In this document: piece by piece, positions 51,293-59,966 of the stretch | How positions within the stretch are numbered: the first letter of the stretch is position 1 | Layout of the letters: each line of letters begins with the position of its first letter | Assembly: GCF_022012415.1 (NCBI RefSeq) | Contig: NZ_JAKLTR010000006.1 | Location: 186,001-250,000 of the forward strand | DNA length: 64,000 bases | Direction of reading: 5' to 3' | Source: Terrimonas ginsenosidimutans | GTDB lineage: Bacteria; Bacteroidota; Bacteroidia; Chitinophagales; Chitinophagaceae | Translations under genes and position numbers: made by a program | The notes under the pieces: model-generated | What the model was told of the DNA's origin: nothing | Database searches by the model: none | The model's input: only the letters and a program-made list of their open reading frames with translations

Positions 51293-51751
51293 ATGAACAT
51301 AATCGCTTCAAGTGGCTTTGATGGCCTTATAGTAAGAGGTGAAGTTGATATTCGATTGTACCAAGGGGAAACCGAGGTTAATCGCGTATACGAACCGAAC
51401 CTTGTTGTTGATCTCGGTAAAACGAATGTTGCAAAATTGCTCGGCGGAGACGCCGCAGGTAAGGCGGTAACAAAGTTCGGCGTCGGCACAAACGCCGTTT
51501 CCGCCGCAGTTGGCGACGTAGGATTGACCGGCATGTTTTCCAAATCGATTGATTCGGTTTCTTATCCTGATTCTCGCAGCGTCATGTTTCACTTTGATCT
51601 TGATAATGGTGAAGCAAATGGTATTTCGATTCGCGAATTCGGATTGCTGAATGATTCAAATGTGTTGTTCGCGAGGAAGGTAAGAGAAGCCGCTATTGTA
51701 AAAACTAACCTTATCCGCTTGGTAGGTACTTGGAAGATCACTATTAACTAA
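51293..51751 (+). CDS. Tail-fibre-associated protein
   Basis: The 152-residue product is beta-rich (GEVDIRLYQGETEVNRVYEP, NLVVDLGKTNVAKLLGGDAA, GDVGLTGMFSKSIDSVSYPD). It starts 4 bp after GpI. Position suggests a baseplate or fibre-attachment role. Many phages have a protein here with the phrase GFGTG-like core, but I do not recognise it firmly. Confidence 0.6.
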   Translation: MNIIASSGFDGLIVRGEVDIRLYQGETEVNRVYEPNLVVDLGKTNVAKLLGGDAAGKAVTKFGVGTNAVSAAVGDVGLTGMFSKSIDSVSYPDSRSVMFHFDLDNGEANGISIREFGLLNDSNVLFARKVREAAIVKTNLIRLVGTWKITIN

Positions 51752-51759
51752 TTAATCAA

Positions 51760-52827
51760 ATGGGAATCTACGTAGGCGATCCGGTTAATTACCCGGCTAA
51801 TATTTATCAGTTTGATGAAACCGACGTTGTGCAAGGCGGTCCGAATGGCATTGACAACAAGCCGCTGAAAGAGCTTGCAGACCGTACCGAATGGCTTCGC
51901 GCTAACATGGGAATATTCGACCGGCTGAAGGATGAAGCATTGATTACTGGAAACGCGGGGATTGACGCGAATAACGCGGGTAAGCTGAACGTTGCATACG
52001 CAAACGGAATCGTTAACCTCACGCTGGATAACGCCAGTAACTTCGATCACGGGGCAATCATCCCTATCACTTCTCACTGTACTAACGGGAGTGTTATAAA
52101 CATCAATACGCCGCAGCCTATAACGGATCCCGTTGACGGGGATCTTAGTGTTATTCACATGCACCACAAGGAGCATTTAGTTTTAGTTGCGCTTACTAAT
52201 TACTTCCGCGTTATGTATGCAAGCCCAAGCATGTATACTGCCGGGGAAGAAGTGAAGGCCCGCGAAGTTCTTCGTAATACACTCGTTTACGATGGATCTC
52301 TTTTTGACCGCGCAAGGCATCCCAGGTTAGCAAAATGGGTTCTTGAAAAATTGACATTCGGCGAAGAACTGGTTTCGGAGGCTATGTGGTTTTCGGATCC
52401 TACTCGTTATCGTGGTTGCTTCACGGTTGGTAACGGATCAACAACACTGCGACTGCCTGATGAACGAGGTATGGGCGACAGGATGCTTGACCTCGGACGC
52501 GGCATTGATATAAGCCGGTTCCATCCTTACGCCGGTGGCTATGAAGCTGACGCCCTGCAAACGCACTATCACTATGTATTGGCTAAAGCGGGCGTAAATC
52601 ATAACGACTTCCCTGTGTCAAGAGGCAGTGACCCGAAATCTACAAACACTCTCGCTGAATGGTGGAATAAAACCAGCGGTGGCGGTAAGGAATCATACAG
52701 CCTTGACGGTACAAATGTAAGCGCCAACGCTGGCAAGTCTTCAGGCGTGATCGTTAACGGGACAGAAAGGGTATCTACAGAAACGATAATGAAAAATATC
52801 GGTAAGCTTAACCTCGTAAAATTCTAA
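51760..52827 (+). CDS. Putative tail collar/fibre protein
   Basis: The 355-residue protein starts MGIYVGDPVNYPANIYQFDE with a KPLKELADRTEWLRANM segment typical of the N-terminus of phage tail fibres. The C-terminus has the collar-like GCFTVGNGSTTLRLPDERGM and GYEADALQTHYHYVLAKAGV pattern. It would bind the baseplate and carry the receptor-binding tip. No signal peptide. Confidence 0.75.
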   Translation: MGIYVGDPVNYPANIYQFDETDVVQGGPNGIDNKPLKELADRTEWLRANMGIFDRLKDEALITGNAGIDANNAGKLNVAYANGIVNLTLDNASNFDHGAIIPITSHCTNGSVININTPQPITDPVDGDLSVIHMHHKEHLVLVALTNYFRVMYASPSMYTAGEEVKAREVLRNTLVYDGSLFDRARHPRLAKWVLEKLTFGEELVSEAMWFSDPTRYRGCFTVGNGSTTLRLPDERGMGDRMLDLGRGIDISRFHPYAGGYEADALQTHYHYVLAKAGVNHNDFPVSRGSDPKSTNTLAEWWNKTSGGGKESYSLDGTNVSANAGKSSGVIVNGTERVSTETIMKNIGKLNLVKF

Positions 52828-52834
52828 TACCTCA

Positions 52835-54046
52835 ATGAAAAAAGTACTGTTACTATTTACTATGTCTTTCGCCTGCGCAGCGTCGTTTGCGCAGATTGGA
52901 GACACTGCGCAGTTAAATAAGTATCTGCGCGATACTATCCGCGACCGAAGGCCGGAAAAGGTAAGCGCTGCGGATCTTCAAAAGGCGTTCTTCGGAATCA
53001 GCAATATACTCGGAAAGAAGGGTGAATTGAAAAGCGTAAACCTTCCTATGACGTTTAACGACGGCGTGGTTGAGTTGCCGCAGGCAAGCCGCTTGAATGA
53101 CGGGTATGTTTCAGCGCCGGACTACGACAGATTTGATAGTGCCGCTAAGAACTGGAAAGATACAACGGGCGGCTTCATGACTAACCGCAAGCCTTTACTT
53201 GTCAAGAATCTGTACACCGCAGATCAGTTTTATATCACAATGCACAACGGAGGTTCGCCCGTTGTTACTGGAATGGTTGCGCAATACTTGCAATCAGTTG
53301 CCTTCGGCGGTCGTGGTGCTGCGGCTCGTTATGCGGCAGGAACGGCGACCGGTTTAGAGAATGTTTTCTTAGGGGAATATTCGGGCAACGCTATCACTAC
53401 GGCGCGATTGAATGCCTATGGGGGCAAGGCGTCCGCTTACCTGTTGACAACAGGAGAGCGAAACGCTGAATGGGGAGCGCATAGGTTGAGTGTAACTACT
53501 GGTAGCGACTGGTCTTCGTTAGGGTTTGGAGTTTCGGGCTTTACGCCCTTCACCGGAAGTCGAATTATCAACATAGGGTCCGGGGTTATGCCTGATGCGA
53601 CAGATGCAAGCGATCAGCTTAATGTAGGGTATAATAATGATTACCGATGGATGAAGGGGAAGAATAAGCGGCTTGGTGTTATGATGCCATATAGCCAAGA
53701 TCCACAAGAGGCTTTGCACGTTGCAGGAAAAATAAAAGCTGATACTATACCTTCTCTCACTTCCGCTGATAGTTTGTTGGTCCCGATAAATGGAGTAATC
53801 CATAGAATACATAAAAACGCTTTGGGCATTTCTGGCGGTGGAGGGGCAACAACAGGGGGCACAGAGGTATTTACGGCAGTCTCAGGTCAAACAACCTTTA
53901 CTACTGTTGGGACTCTTCCTTCTAATGACTATAAAGTAACTGTTTTCCGAAATGGGGTTGATATAGATTTTTCTCGGTCAATTAATTCAATAACTATTAC
54001 CGCAAGTGAAGCGGGGGATAAAATAAAAATAAAATGGTACAATTAA
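52835..54046 (+). CDS. Fibre-like protein with N-terminal signal peptide
   Basis: The 403-residue protein has a textbook Sec signal peptide (MKKVLLLFTMSFACAASFAQ) despite lying in a fibre gene cluster. The body is beta-rich and the C-terminus (TEVFTAVSGQTTFTTVGTLP, SNDYKVTVFRNGVDIDFSRS) matches the FTATxGQTxFT module common in phage fibre tips. The contradiction is noted: a virion fibre should not need a signal peptide. Either it is exported to the lysogen surface or it is virion protein with a signal-like anchor. The stop overlaps the next ATG. Confidence 0.7.
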   Translation: MKKVLLLFTMSFACAASFAQIGDTAQLNKYLRDTIRDRRPEKVSAADLQKAFFGISNILGKKGELKSVNLPMTFNDGVVELPQASRLNDGYVSAPDYDRFDSAAKNWKDTTGGFMTNRKPLLVKNLYTADQFYITMHNGGSPVVTGMVAQYLQSVAFGGRGAAARYAAGTATGLENVFLGEYSGNAITTARLNAYGGKASAYLLTTGERNAEWGAHRLSVTTGSDWSSLGFGVSGFTPFTGSRIINIGSGVMPDATDASDQLNVGYNNDYRWMKGKNKRLGVMMPYSQDPQEALHVAGKIKADTIPSLTSADSLLVPINGVIHRIHKNALGISGGGGATTGGTEVFTAVSGQTTFTTVGTLPSNDYKVTVFRNGVDIDFSRSINSITITASEAGDKIKIKWYN

Positions 54047-56274
54047 TGAAACGAATATTTTTAGTGTTAGCAATTATATGGCCTGTTGCTCTTTTTGCGC
54101 AAGTTAAAGACACGATAATTAAGCAGGATGGATATAAAATTCCTGTAAATGATATTCCTTCTGACGGTCGGGATAGTAGTGCCCTTATTTCAAGCCGTGC
54201 TGTATATGATGACCTGCAAAACGTATATGATACGCGTGGTAAGTTTTTAAACGTAGCGCGTAAGCTATTGGTTGGATCATCGCAAAGCGGGTTAAATACT
54301 TCACGCGGAGATGTTCGTTTTGTGCTTGGATGGATTGGGGACTCTATGAGTGGGTATATAGCTTCTCCATTCTATAACATGCTAAAAGACTTGTTAGGGT
54401 TTGGTGGAGGAAATATGGAATCGGTTACACCAACTGGCGGCGGATCTATTCACCAAAATGTTGCAGAAACTCAATATTGGTTCAACGGAACATGGTATGA
54501 AATTAATGGAAGCGGAAGTCTTGAGTTCCTATACGCGGGTGCAAGAGTTGATGCGACTAAGCTGAAAGTGTACTATATCCAAGAGCCGGGAGCAGGTTCG
54601 TTCCAGGTTCAAGTAAATGCGGGAGCGGGATTTGTCAACGAAGGGTCTGTTGTTGACTGTAACGGTACTTTGGAAGGTAAGATCATAACAATTAATAAAG
54701 CACAGGGAGACTATTCAATTAAAATAAATCAAGTATCCGGCAACGTAAAAATTGTAATGTGTGCTGCTATCAATGAGCCTACTGGCTCTGATGCCGTAAT
54801 GCTTTACCGGATGGGAGTTGGTGGGTTGCAGTGGACGAATGCAAATGCAACAAGCAAAGCGATCACCAGCCCGATATTCGCAGATATGGGCATTGATCTC
54901 GCGATGATCCAAATCAAAGAAGATGGAGACGTATACCCTGATTTAAAACAATGGTTAGACGCGTTTCGTCTCGCTTCTCCAAGAACAGATTGGTCATTAA
55001 ATGGTTCAGGTCCTGAAACAAGCAACGATCTGGTTAATCGCGCAACTAACCGCGCTATGAAACGCATCGCGTTAGAGGATACGCTGTATTACCTGGACGG
55101 TTATAGTCCATTGATCAGCATGGCTCGTGTGGATAGCTTGGGTTGGAAAAATGATGGGGTTCATCTGGACAATGCTACAGGGCACTATCTGGCTTCGATG
55201 CTTTGGCGTATAATAGGGATTGAAGATTATTATGCGATTGGGCGAAAACTGGGGGTCGACAAAAACGGGAATCTAAAAGTTCTTAATAATCGAGCCATCC
55301 GATTTGAAACTACAGATAACAACGGTACCGCTGCGGCATTTATAAGGCCGGTTTCAAGGGATCTTGCATTCTGGTTTGATAGATGGGCGTCATTCTATAA
55401 TATAACAGGAACAACACTGTATACTTACTTTGATCCTAATGCGGGATGGAAGATTGCAAATAACCTCTACCAGCGCGGGTACACTTTTGATATTACCAAC
55501 GCCGCAGGAATGTATATGCCGAATGACTCCACTATTGCTATGTTCAGAAATCGCGGAGCGGGTACGCGAATGCACTTTTGGGGGCAGAATGGGAGTTTTC
55601 TTGGTTCTCTTGCGGCAGGGGGGACGTTTTCGCTCGGTTCGCTTCCGATTTATTCTGCGGGGGGGTATGTTCCGCTTGGTAGGAACACAACAACCAACGT
55701 GATTGAGGCTATTACATTTTCACCGCCTACAACAACATCTGCGGCAAGCGCATTGACGTTATCTGTAGCTCCCAATGGCGAAAGCGACTACATCCACAAT
55801 GGAACGGGCGCTATTTGGACATTGCCGCCCGTCCCTGCCGCCGGTTCAAAACTGGTTCTGCACAACGCGACTAATTACATTGTAGTGGTTAACTCTAATG
55901 CCGGGGTAAATGATATTGTAAATGGGTCTTCTTTGATGAATACATTATCCATTTCCGCGCAAAGTAGAATTACTCTTTTAAGTAATGGGTCGTACTGGTA
56001 CGTAGATTCGCCATTCAATATAATAACACAAACTTCTGTTTTAGATTTCCCGAGTATATCTACCGGAACGTCTGAAGATTTGACAATGACGGTTTCGGGG
56101 GTTGCTTTGGGCGATAATGTATTAGTCACTAAGCAAGGCGGATTCCCTTATTCGGGGGCTATTATCACGGCTTGGGGTTCCGGCACTAACACCGTAACAA
56201 TTAGAATACTAAATGTTAGCGGATCCCCTATTGATCCTGCCGCAGATAATTACAAAGTGAAAGTTATAAAGTAA
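54046..56274 (+). CDS. Secreted SGNH/GDSL-type hydrolase with fibre-like C-terminus
   Basis: The start is at ATG 54046 (MKRIFLVLAIIWPVALFAQ, signal peptide), sharing one base with the previous stop; 742 residues. The SGNH nucleophile region is LGWIGDSMSGYIAS and the catalytic Asp/His block is DGVHLDNATGHYLASMLW. Both resemble fibre-associated carbohydrate esterases. The C-terminal ~350 residues are beta-rich (for example ASALTLSVAPNGESDYIHNG). It may deacetylate surface polysaccharide. Confidence 0.75.
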   Translation: MKRIFLVLAIIWPVALFAQVKDTIIKQDGYKIPVNDIPSDGRDSSALISSRAVYDDLQNVYDTRGKFLNVARKLLVGSSQSGLNTSRGDVRFVLGWIGDSMSGYIASPFYNMLKDLLGFGGGNMESVTPTGGGSIHQNVAETQYWFNGTWYEINGSGSLEFLYAGARVDATKLKVYYIQEPGAGSFQVQVNAGAGFVNEGSVVDCNGTLEGKIITINKAQGDYSIKINQVSGNVKIVMCAAINEPTGSDAVMLYRMGVGGLQWTNANATSKAITSPIFADMGIDLAMIQIKEDGDVYPDLKQWLDAFRLASPRTDWSLNGSGPETSNDLVNRATNRAMKRIALEDTLYYLDGYSPLISMARVDSLGWKNDGVHLDNATGHYLASMLWRIIGIEDYYAIGRKLGVDKNGNLKVLNNRAIRFETTDNNGTAAAFIRPVSRDLAFWFDRWASFYNITGTTLYTYFDPNAGWKIANNLYQRGYTFDITNAAGMYMPNDSTIAMFRNRGAGTRMHFWGQNGSFLGSLAAGGTFSLGSLPIYSAGGYVPLGRNTTTNVIEAITFSPPTTTSAASALTLSVAPNGESDYIHNGTGAIWTLPPVPAAGSKLVLHNATNYIVVVNSNAGVNDIVNGSSLMNTLSISAQSRITLLSNGSYWYVDSPFNIITQTSVLDFPSISTGTSEDLTMTVSGVALGDNVLVTKQGGFPYSGAIITAWGSGTNTVTIRILNVSGSPIDPAADNYKVKVIK

Positions 56275-56295
56275 TTCATCGTTAAATAATTCATT

Positions 56296-57276
56296 ATGCA
56301 AAAGAAATCCTTCTTGATAAGGGCGCTGTATATAGCTCTTTCTTTTTTAATACTCTCATTCGGATTAAGTGCCAAAAAGCCACTAATAAAAGTGGCTTTC
56401 CTTGGGGATTCATATTGCAATGGCTGTTGCGTTGCTTGGGATAATACCGCGAACGATAGAGCGGAAAGTTATCGATACCAAATTACTCAATGGCTTAAAC
56501 AGTACTATGATAGTGTACAGGTTTTAAAGCTGTGTAGTGGCGGGGAAACTGTTCGTAATGCTATGCCTTCGTGGCATCCGGGGGCAAAGCCAGGGTTTAA
56601 TATTGATGCGGCTTTAAATTGGGGTGCCGACTTGATATTGCTTCAGTATTCCGGCAATGACTTTTATAATGGATATCGAGTTGATACGGTTAAGAAGTGC
56701 TTCAAGTATATAAACGACACGCTTACGGGGCTTGGGAAAAATTTCGTACTATTCTCGCTTATGAGCAGGAAAGTAACGCTTGGCCCTGGCTATACTCCTG
56801 ATATGTTTCAAGATTCGGTTCGAAGTGTGAACAGATTTTTAGACAGCCTCAACCCGTACCGGTATTTGAATGTATTTGATACAACCTACGACCCGATAAC
56901 AAACCGCCCTGTTTGGTCCTTCCTTGGCGGTGATTCGCTTCACTGGAATACTGCGGGTTATGCTGCAATAACCGGCGCGATAAAGCTTAAATCAAAGATC
57001 CTCGATAGTCTTATAGGGTTTAATAAACAACAGTTTCTTAATACTTCAGTTAAAAAGATTGACGGTGTTGATAGTGTTGAGATAAAAACAGCGAAGACAA
57101 AGGTGAAAAGAATGAAGGTGCTTACTTCAGAAGACGGCGTTGCTTTTTCGCTTGTCTTTGATAGTATCTTTTTAGAGACGGACAGGATAGCGGTTAAGTA
57201 TCGGAAATATGTAATGGTTCAAGTGATAGACGACGCTCGAAGGACATTGAAAACCTATACCAAAATCTTCAACTAA
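56296..57276 (+). CDS. Secreted SGNH hydrolase
   Basis: The 326-residue protein has an N-terminal signal sequence (ALYIALSFLILSFGLSA) and the four SGNH blocks: KVAFLGDSYCNGC (Ser), KLCSGGETVRNAM (Gly), LLQYSGNDFYNGY (Asn) and DSLHWNTAGYAAIT (Asp/His). Residues ~250-326 form an extra beta domain. It is a likely acetylesterase on the cell surface or in the periplasm. The gene lies 21 bp after the previous hydrolase and 4 bp before the lyase-like gene. Confidence 0.85.
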   Translation: MQKKSFLIRALYIALSFLILSFGLSAKKPLIKVAFLGDSYCNGCCVAWDNTANDRAESYRYQITQWLKQYYDSVQVLKLCSGGETVRNAMPSWHPGAKPGFNIDAALNWGADLILLQYSGNDFYNGYRVDTVKKCFKYINDTLTGLGKNFVLFSLMSRKVTLGPGYTPDMFQDSVRSVNRFLDSLNPYRYLNVFDTTYDPITNRPVWSFLGGDSLHWNTAGYAAITGAIKLKSKILDSLIGFNKQQFLNTSVKKIDGVDSVEIKTAKTKVKRMKVLTSEDGVAFSLVFDSIFLETDRIAVKYRKYVMVQVIDDARRTLKTYTKIFN

Positions 57277-57280
57277 TCCT

Positions 57281-58609
57281 ATGAAAAATCTGATCAACAA
57301 ACTAAAATCAATTCGCCCTGATCTATACCAGCATTTCAGTGTCGGGGTAATCGTTTTTGTTCTGGCGTATGCAGTTCTTGGCTTGATTTCTTGCCCAATA
57401 GTATTGCGTGGAATCTTCTCGCTTGTGATCGTTTTGGCGGTTGCCTTTGAAAAAGAGCAAAGGGATTCGAGCGGTCCGACAGGTTTCAATACGCTTGACC
57501 TTATCGCTACTTTGGCCGGTGGTATTGTTCCGTTTTTACTGAAGGTGTTTTTATTATTGATTTTGCTTTTACCTGGTCCCGCATTTTCCCAAAGGAAACA
57601 TTTACTTTTCGAGCAGACGTTTGAAACGGGCCTGTTCGCGGGTGCTGATTCTATTATTGAGTGCGGGAACTTCATTACCATGTCAGATAGCGTTAAGAGG
57701 TACGGAAGTAAATCCGCAAAGTTCTCGCTCAATGCTAATGATTCAAGTAGCTGCAATGATCTTCGGACGATGTTAGTTATTAAAAAAAGCGATAAGCAAA
57801 ACTTTGACGCGTGGTATGCGTTCAGTGTATATTTCACGAACGCATACCCTAAGTATTACGACGGTGTTGAATCCTTCTTTCAAATATACCGCGATACATT
57901 GGGCGTACTGCCCCCTCTTTCGATTGATTGGCACGGGCAAGGGAACTACCTTACAATCATTCAGAACTTAGTAAGCCCGGATAGTACAGTTGCAAGATCT
58001 CCGTACACAATGTACATATACCCGTTAGATACCGTCAAGCTTAATACATGGGTTGACGTAGTAATAAACGCGCGTTGGCGAAATGATAGTTCCGGTTACG
58101 TTCGCGTATGGGTTGATAAAGAGCTTTGCTTTATTAATTCCGGGCCGAATAACTATACCCCGAATTACGTCAGGATGGGAATTGATAAAGAAGACTGGCG
58201 GCGAAATTGGAAGATAAGCAATACATTTTCCCGGGAACTATTCTTGGATGAAATCAGAATTGGCGACAGTCTTGCCGTTATGCTTGATGTTATCCCGGGC
58301 GGCGGCGGGTCTACCTTGCCGATCACTGACAGGCCGGAAAGGCCGACGGAGCGCGAAGCAATCCCCTTCTATGTGGCCAATCCGGTAAAGAATAGTGTGA
58401 TTGATTTCCGGGTTAGCGTGACCCGCCCACAGAACTTAAGCTATGAGGTGATTGATATTCATGGCCGGGTTTTGCTTCGCGGATCTGTCGCGGCAATTGC
58501 CGGGGCAAATGTTCATCAAATCAATATCGCCAACCTTGCTAAAGGGATGTACTTTTTTGCTCTGCAAGGTAATGCGGGCTTAACCGTTAAAAAGATCATC
58601 AAACAATGA
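57281..58609 (+). CDS. Membrane domain + polysaccharide lyase-like domain + T9SS sorting domain
   Basis: The 442-residue protein has three parts. Residues 1-95 carry membrane helices and a HFSVGVIVFVLAYAVLG ... GFNTLDLIATLAGGIV pattern typical of small phage membrane proteins. A signal-like segment VFLLLILLLPGPAFSQ follows. Residues ~105-330 resemble a heparin lyase-like fold (YYDGVESFFQIYRDTLGVLP, PLSIDWHGQGNYLTI, WVDVVINARWRNDSSGYVRV). Residues ~365-442 match the T9SS type A sorting domain (NPVKNSVIDFRVSVTRPQNL, YEVIDIHGRVLLRGS, INIANLAKGMYFFALQGN, KKIIKQ). It is predicted to be secreted by the host T9SS. The N-terminal fusion is unusual. Confidence 0.8.
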   Translation: MKNLINKLKSIRPDLYQHFSVGVIVFVLAYAVLGLISCPIVLRGIFSLVIVLAVAFEKEQRDSSGPTGFNTLDLIATLAGGIVPFLLKVFLLLILLLPGPAFSQRKHLLFEQTFETGLFAGADSIIECGNFITMSDSVKRYGSKSAKFSLNANDSSSCNDLRTMLVIKKSDKQNFDAWYAFSVYFTNAYPKYYDGVESFFQIYRDTLGVLPPLSIDWHGQGNYLTIIQNLVSPDSTVARSPYTMYIYPLDTVKLNTWVDVVINARWRNDSSGYVRVWVDKELCFINSGPNNYTPNYVRMGIDKEDWRRNWKISNTFSRELFLDEIRIGDSLAVMLDVIPGGGGSTLPITDRPERPTEREAIPFYVANPVKNSVIDFRVSVTRPQNLSYEVIDIHGRVLLRGSVAAIAGANVHQINIANLAKGMYFFALQGNAGLTVKKIIKQ

Positions 58610-58749
58610 GAAGCATATTTGATAACAAAAGAGTTGCAATGATGCGGGCTGCGGGATATGATGACAGCATGTTTAAGATATTCCGCAAGGATGAAAGAAA
58701 GAGAGCGAAAGCGAAGCGGGCGCGAAGATCTCGGAAGCGACTGAAGTAG
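58606..58749 (+). CDS. 47-residue basic protein
   Basis: The ATG overlaps the preceding stop (ATGA at 58606-58609). The product starts MRSIFDNKRVAMMRAAGYDD and ends with a very basic stretch (KDERKRAKAKRARRSRKRLK). It may bind nucleic acid or be a remnant; translation coupling supports a real gene. Confidence 0.5.
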   Translation: MRSIFDNKRVAMMRAAGYDDSMFKIFRKDERKRAKAKRARRSRKRLK

Positions 58750-58750
58750 T

Positions 58751-58766
58751 GGTTGTATATCTGTTG
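58751..58766 (+). promoter_or_regulatory. Late-gene box, copy 4
   Basis: GGTTGTATATCTGTTG, followed by TAAA, repeats the box at 45631 with one change in its last positions, and TAATCTTG (58789-58796) lies 22 bp downstream. It precedes the lysis genes starting at 58838, but the -7 candidate overlaps a hairpin. Confidence 0.45.
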
Positions 58767-58772
58767 TAAAAG

Positions 58773-58809
58773 GCGAAAGGCGATACGATAATCTTGTATC
58801 GCCTTTCGC
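58773..58809 (+). terminator. Hairpin before the lysis cassette
   Basis: GCGAAAGGCGATAC (58773-58786) pairs perfectly with GTATCGCCTTTCGC (58796-58809) over a 9-nt loop. No long U run follows, so it may be an attenuator or mRNA 5'-end stabiliser. Confidence 0.55.
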
Positions 58810-58837
58810 GCATCTATTACCCTATAAAAACTAAAAC

Positions 58838-59290
58838 ATGAAGCTGTTATTCGCCGGTTCTCTTGCCTTTGTAAAAGTGTCTTTCCTGCCTGATATTGAC
58901 TTACTCACAATGCTTTTCCTCGCAATGGTCGTTGACTTTGCTACAGGCTGTTGGAAAGCCAAGGTTCAGAACAAAGCAAGAACAAGCGAAGGTTTCAAAA
59001 AGACCGTTGGGAAGTTTATGCAGTACGCGGGCGCTATTGTTGGCGGGTATGCCCTGTCATATATAGGCGGGCAGAAAGGAGGTCAACATGCTATTACCGT
59101 GTTTGAGTGGTTTAATAACGGCCTTGTCATTTTCATTATCTACATAGAGATCACAAGCATATTTGAAAACCTGTATGCGATCGATCCCGATAGCCGGTTA
59201 TCTCAGTTATTCTTTCAGCCTGCAATCAAGCTACTCACGTTTCAGCTTAAGAATAACCCGGTAATTAAATCGACCGAGCAAAAACCGTAA
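58838..59290 (+). CDS. Holin, phage_holin_4 (TcdE/UtxA-type) family
   Basis: The 150-residue membrane protein has three or four hydrophobic segments and the family motif LAMVVDFATGCWKAKVQNKA, then TSEGFKKTVGKFMQYAGAIV and FNNGLVIFIIYIEITSIFEN. Holins of this family open the inner membrane at lysis time. It begins the lysis cassette, followed 7 bp later by the spanin-like gene. Confidence 0.85.
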   Translation: MKLLFAGSLAFVKVSFLPDIDLLTMLFLAMVVDFATGCWKAKVQNKARTSEGFKKTVGKFMQYAGAIVGGYALSYIGGQKGGQHAITVFEWFNNGLVIFIIYIEITSIFENLYAIDPDSRLSQLFFQPAIKLLTFQLKNNPVIKSTEQKP

Positions 59291-59297
59291 ACAATAT

Positions 59298-59966
59298 ATG
59301 AAGCAACTGACAATTTTCATCGCCCTGGCTACGCTGTTGGCGTCATGTGCAGGGACAAAAAATGTTTCAACAACAAAGTCTTCAACGGATAGCCTTGCAG
59401 CCAAAAGCTTGCAGGGCGTTTCTGTCAAAAAGAAAGACAGCTTATCCGCGCAGGTCGATTCTTCCAATAAGAAGAAAAGCGTTGATAGTAATTACAAAAA
59501 GACCACGACAGTAAAGGAGTACTTCGCTGTTGGATCTGAATTTGAAGACGACGTTTCCGCAGGTGATAAGTATTACTTGACGCCGTCCAATCCTTCAACG
59601 GAGTTCGATTATTTGCCGATCCCGAAAACCTATTTTCCTTTCAAGGGATTCACGGGCAATAGAAGCTTTTTGTTTGGCGATGGCCTATTGTTATTTCGCG
59701 AAACTACAACTACTGAAGAAGGCCGGTTGATTAGCGAAGAAGAAATGAGGCAATCGCGGTCCGGTCTTTCCGACCTGAAGACAAACGACAGTTCTGCGGT
59801 GACTAAGAGCGACACGACGCGCGTAGTGAAGAATGAGGTTACAAAGAGTAAAGAAGTAAAACATGGCGATCTATTCCGAATTCTTGGGCTGATCGTTTTT
59901 ATTTTGATCCTGCTATATATCTGTTACAGGATCTATACATATAAGTCTAAAAAGACTATTCGATGA
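59298..59966 (+). CDS. Candidate unimolecular spanin (u-spanin)
   Basis: The 222-residue protein has a lipoprotein signal (LATLLASCAG, Cys17) at the N-terminus, a hydrophilic periplasm-spanning middle, and one membrane helix at the C-terminus (LGLIVFILILLYICYRIYTY) followed by a basic tail. An outer-membrane lipid anchor plus an inner-membrane helix in one chain is the layout of u-spanins, which fuse the two membranes in the last step of lysis. It lies between holin and endolysin. The call is based on topology, not homology. Confidence 0.7.
   Translation: MKQLTIFIALATLLASCAGTKNVSTTKSSTDSLAAKSLQGVSVKKKDSLSAQVDSSNKKKSVDSNYKKTTTVKEYFAVGSEFEDDVSAGDKYYLTPSNPSTEFDYLPIPKTYFPFKGFTGNRSFLFGDGLLLFRETTTTEEGRLISEEEMRQSRSGLSDLKTNDSSAVTKSDTTRVVKNEVTKSKEVKHGDLFRILGLIVFILILLYICYRIYTYKSKKTIR

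Noticed and set aside
52835-56274. Diversity-generating retroelement acting on fibre genes
   Set aside because: No reverse transcriptase and no template/variable repeat pair was found.
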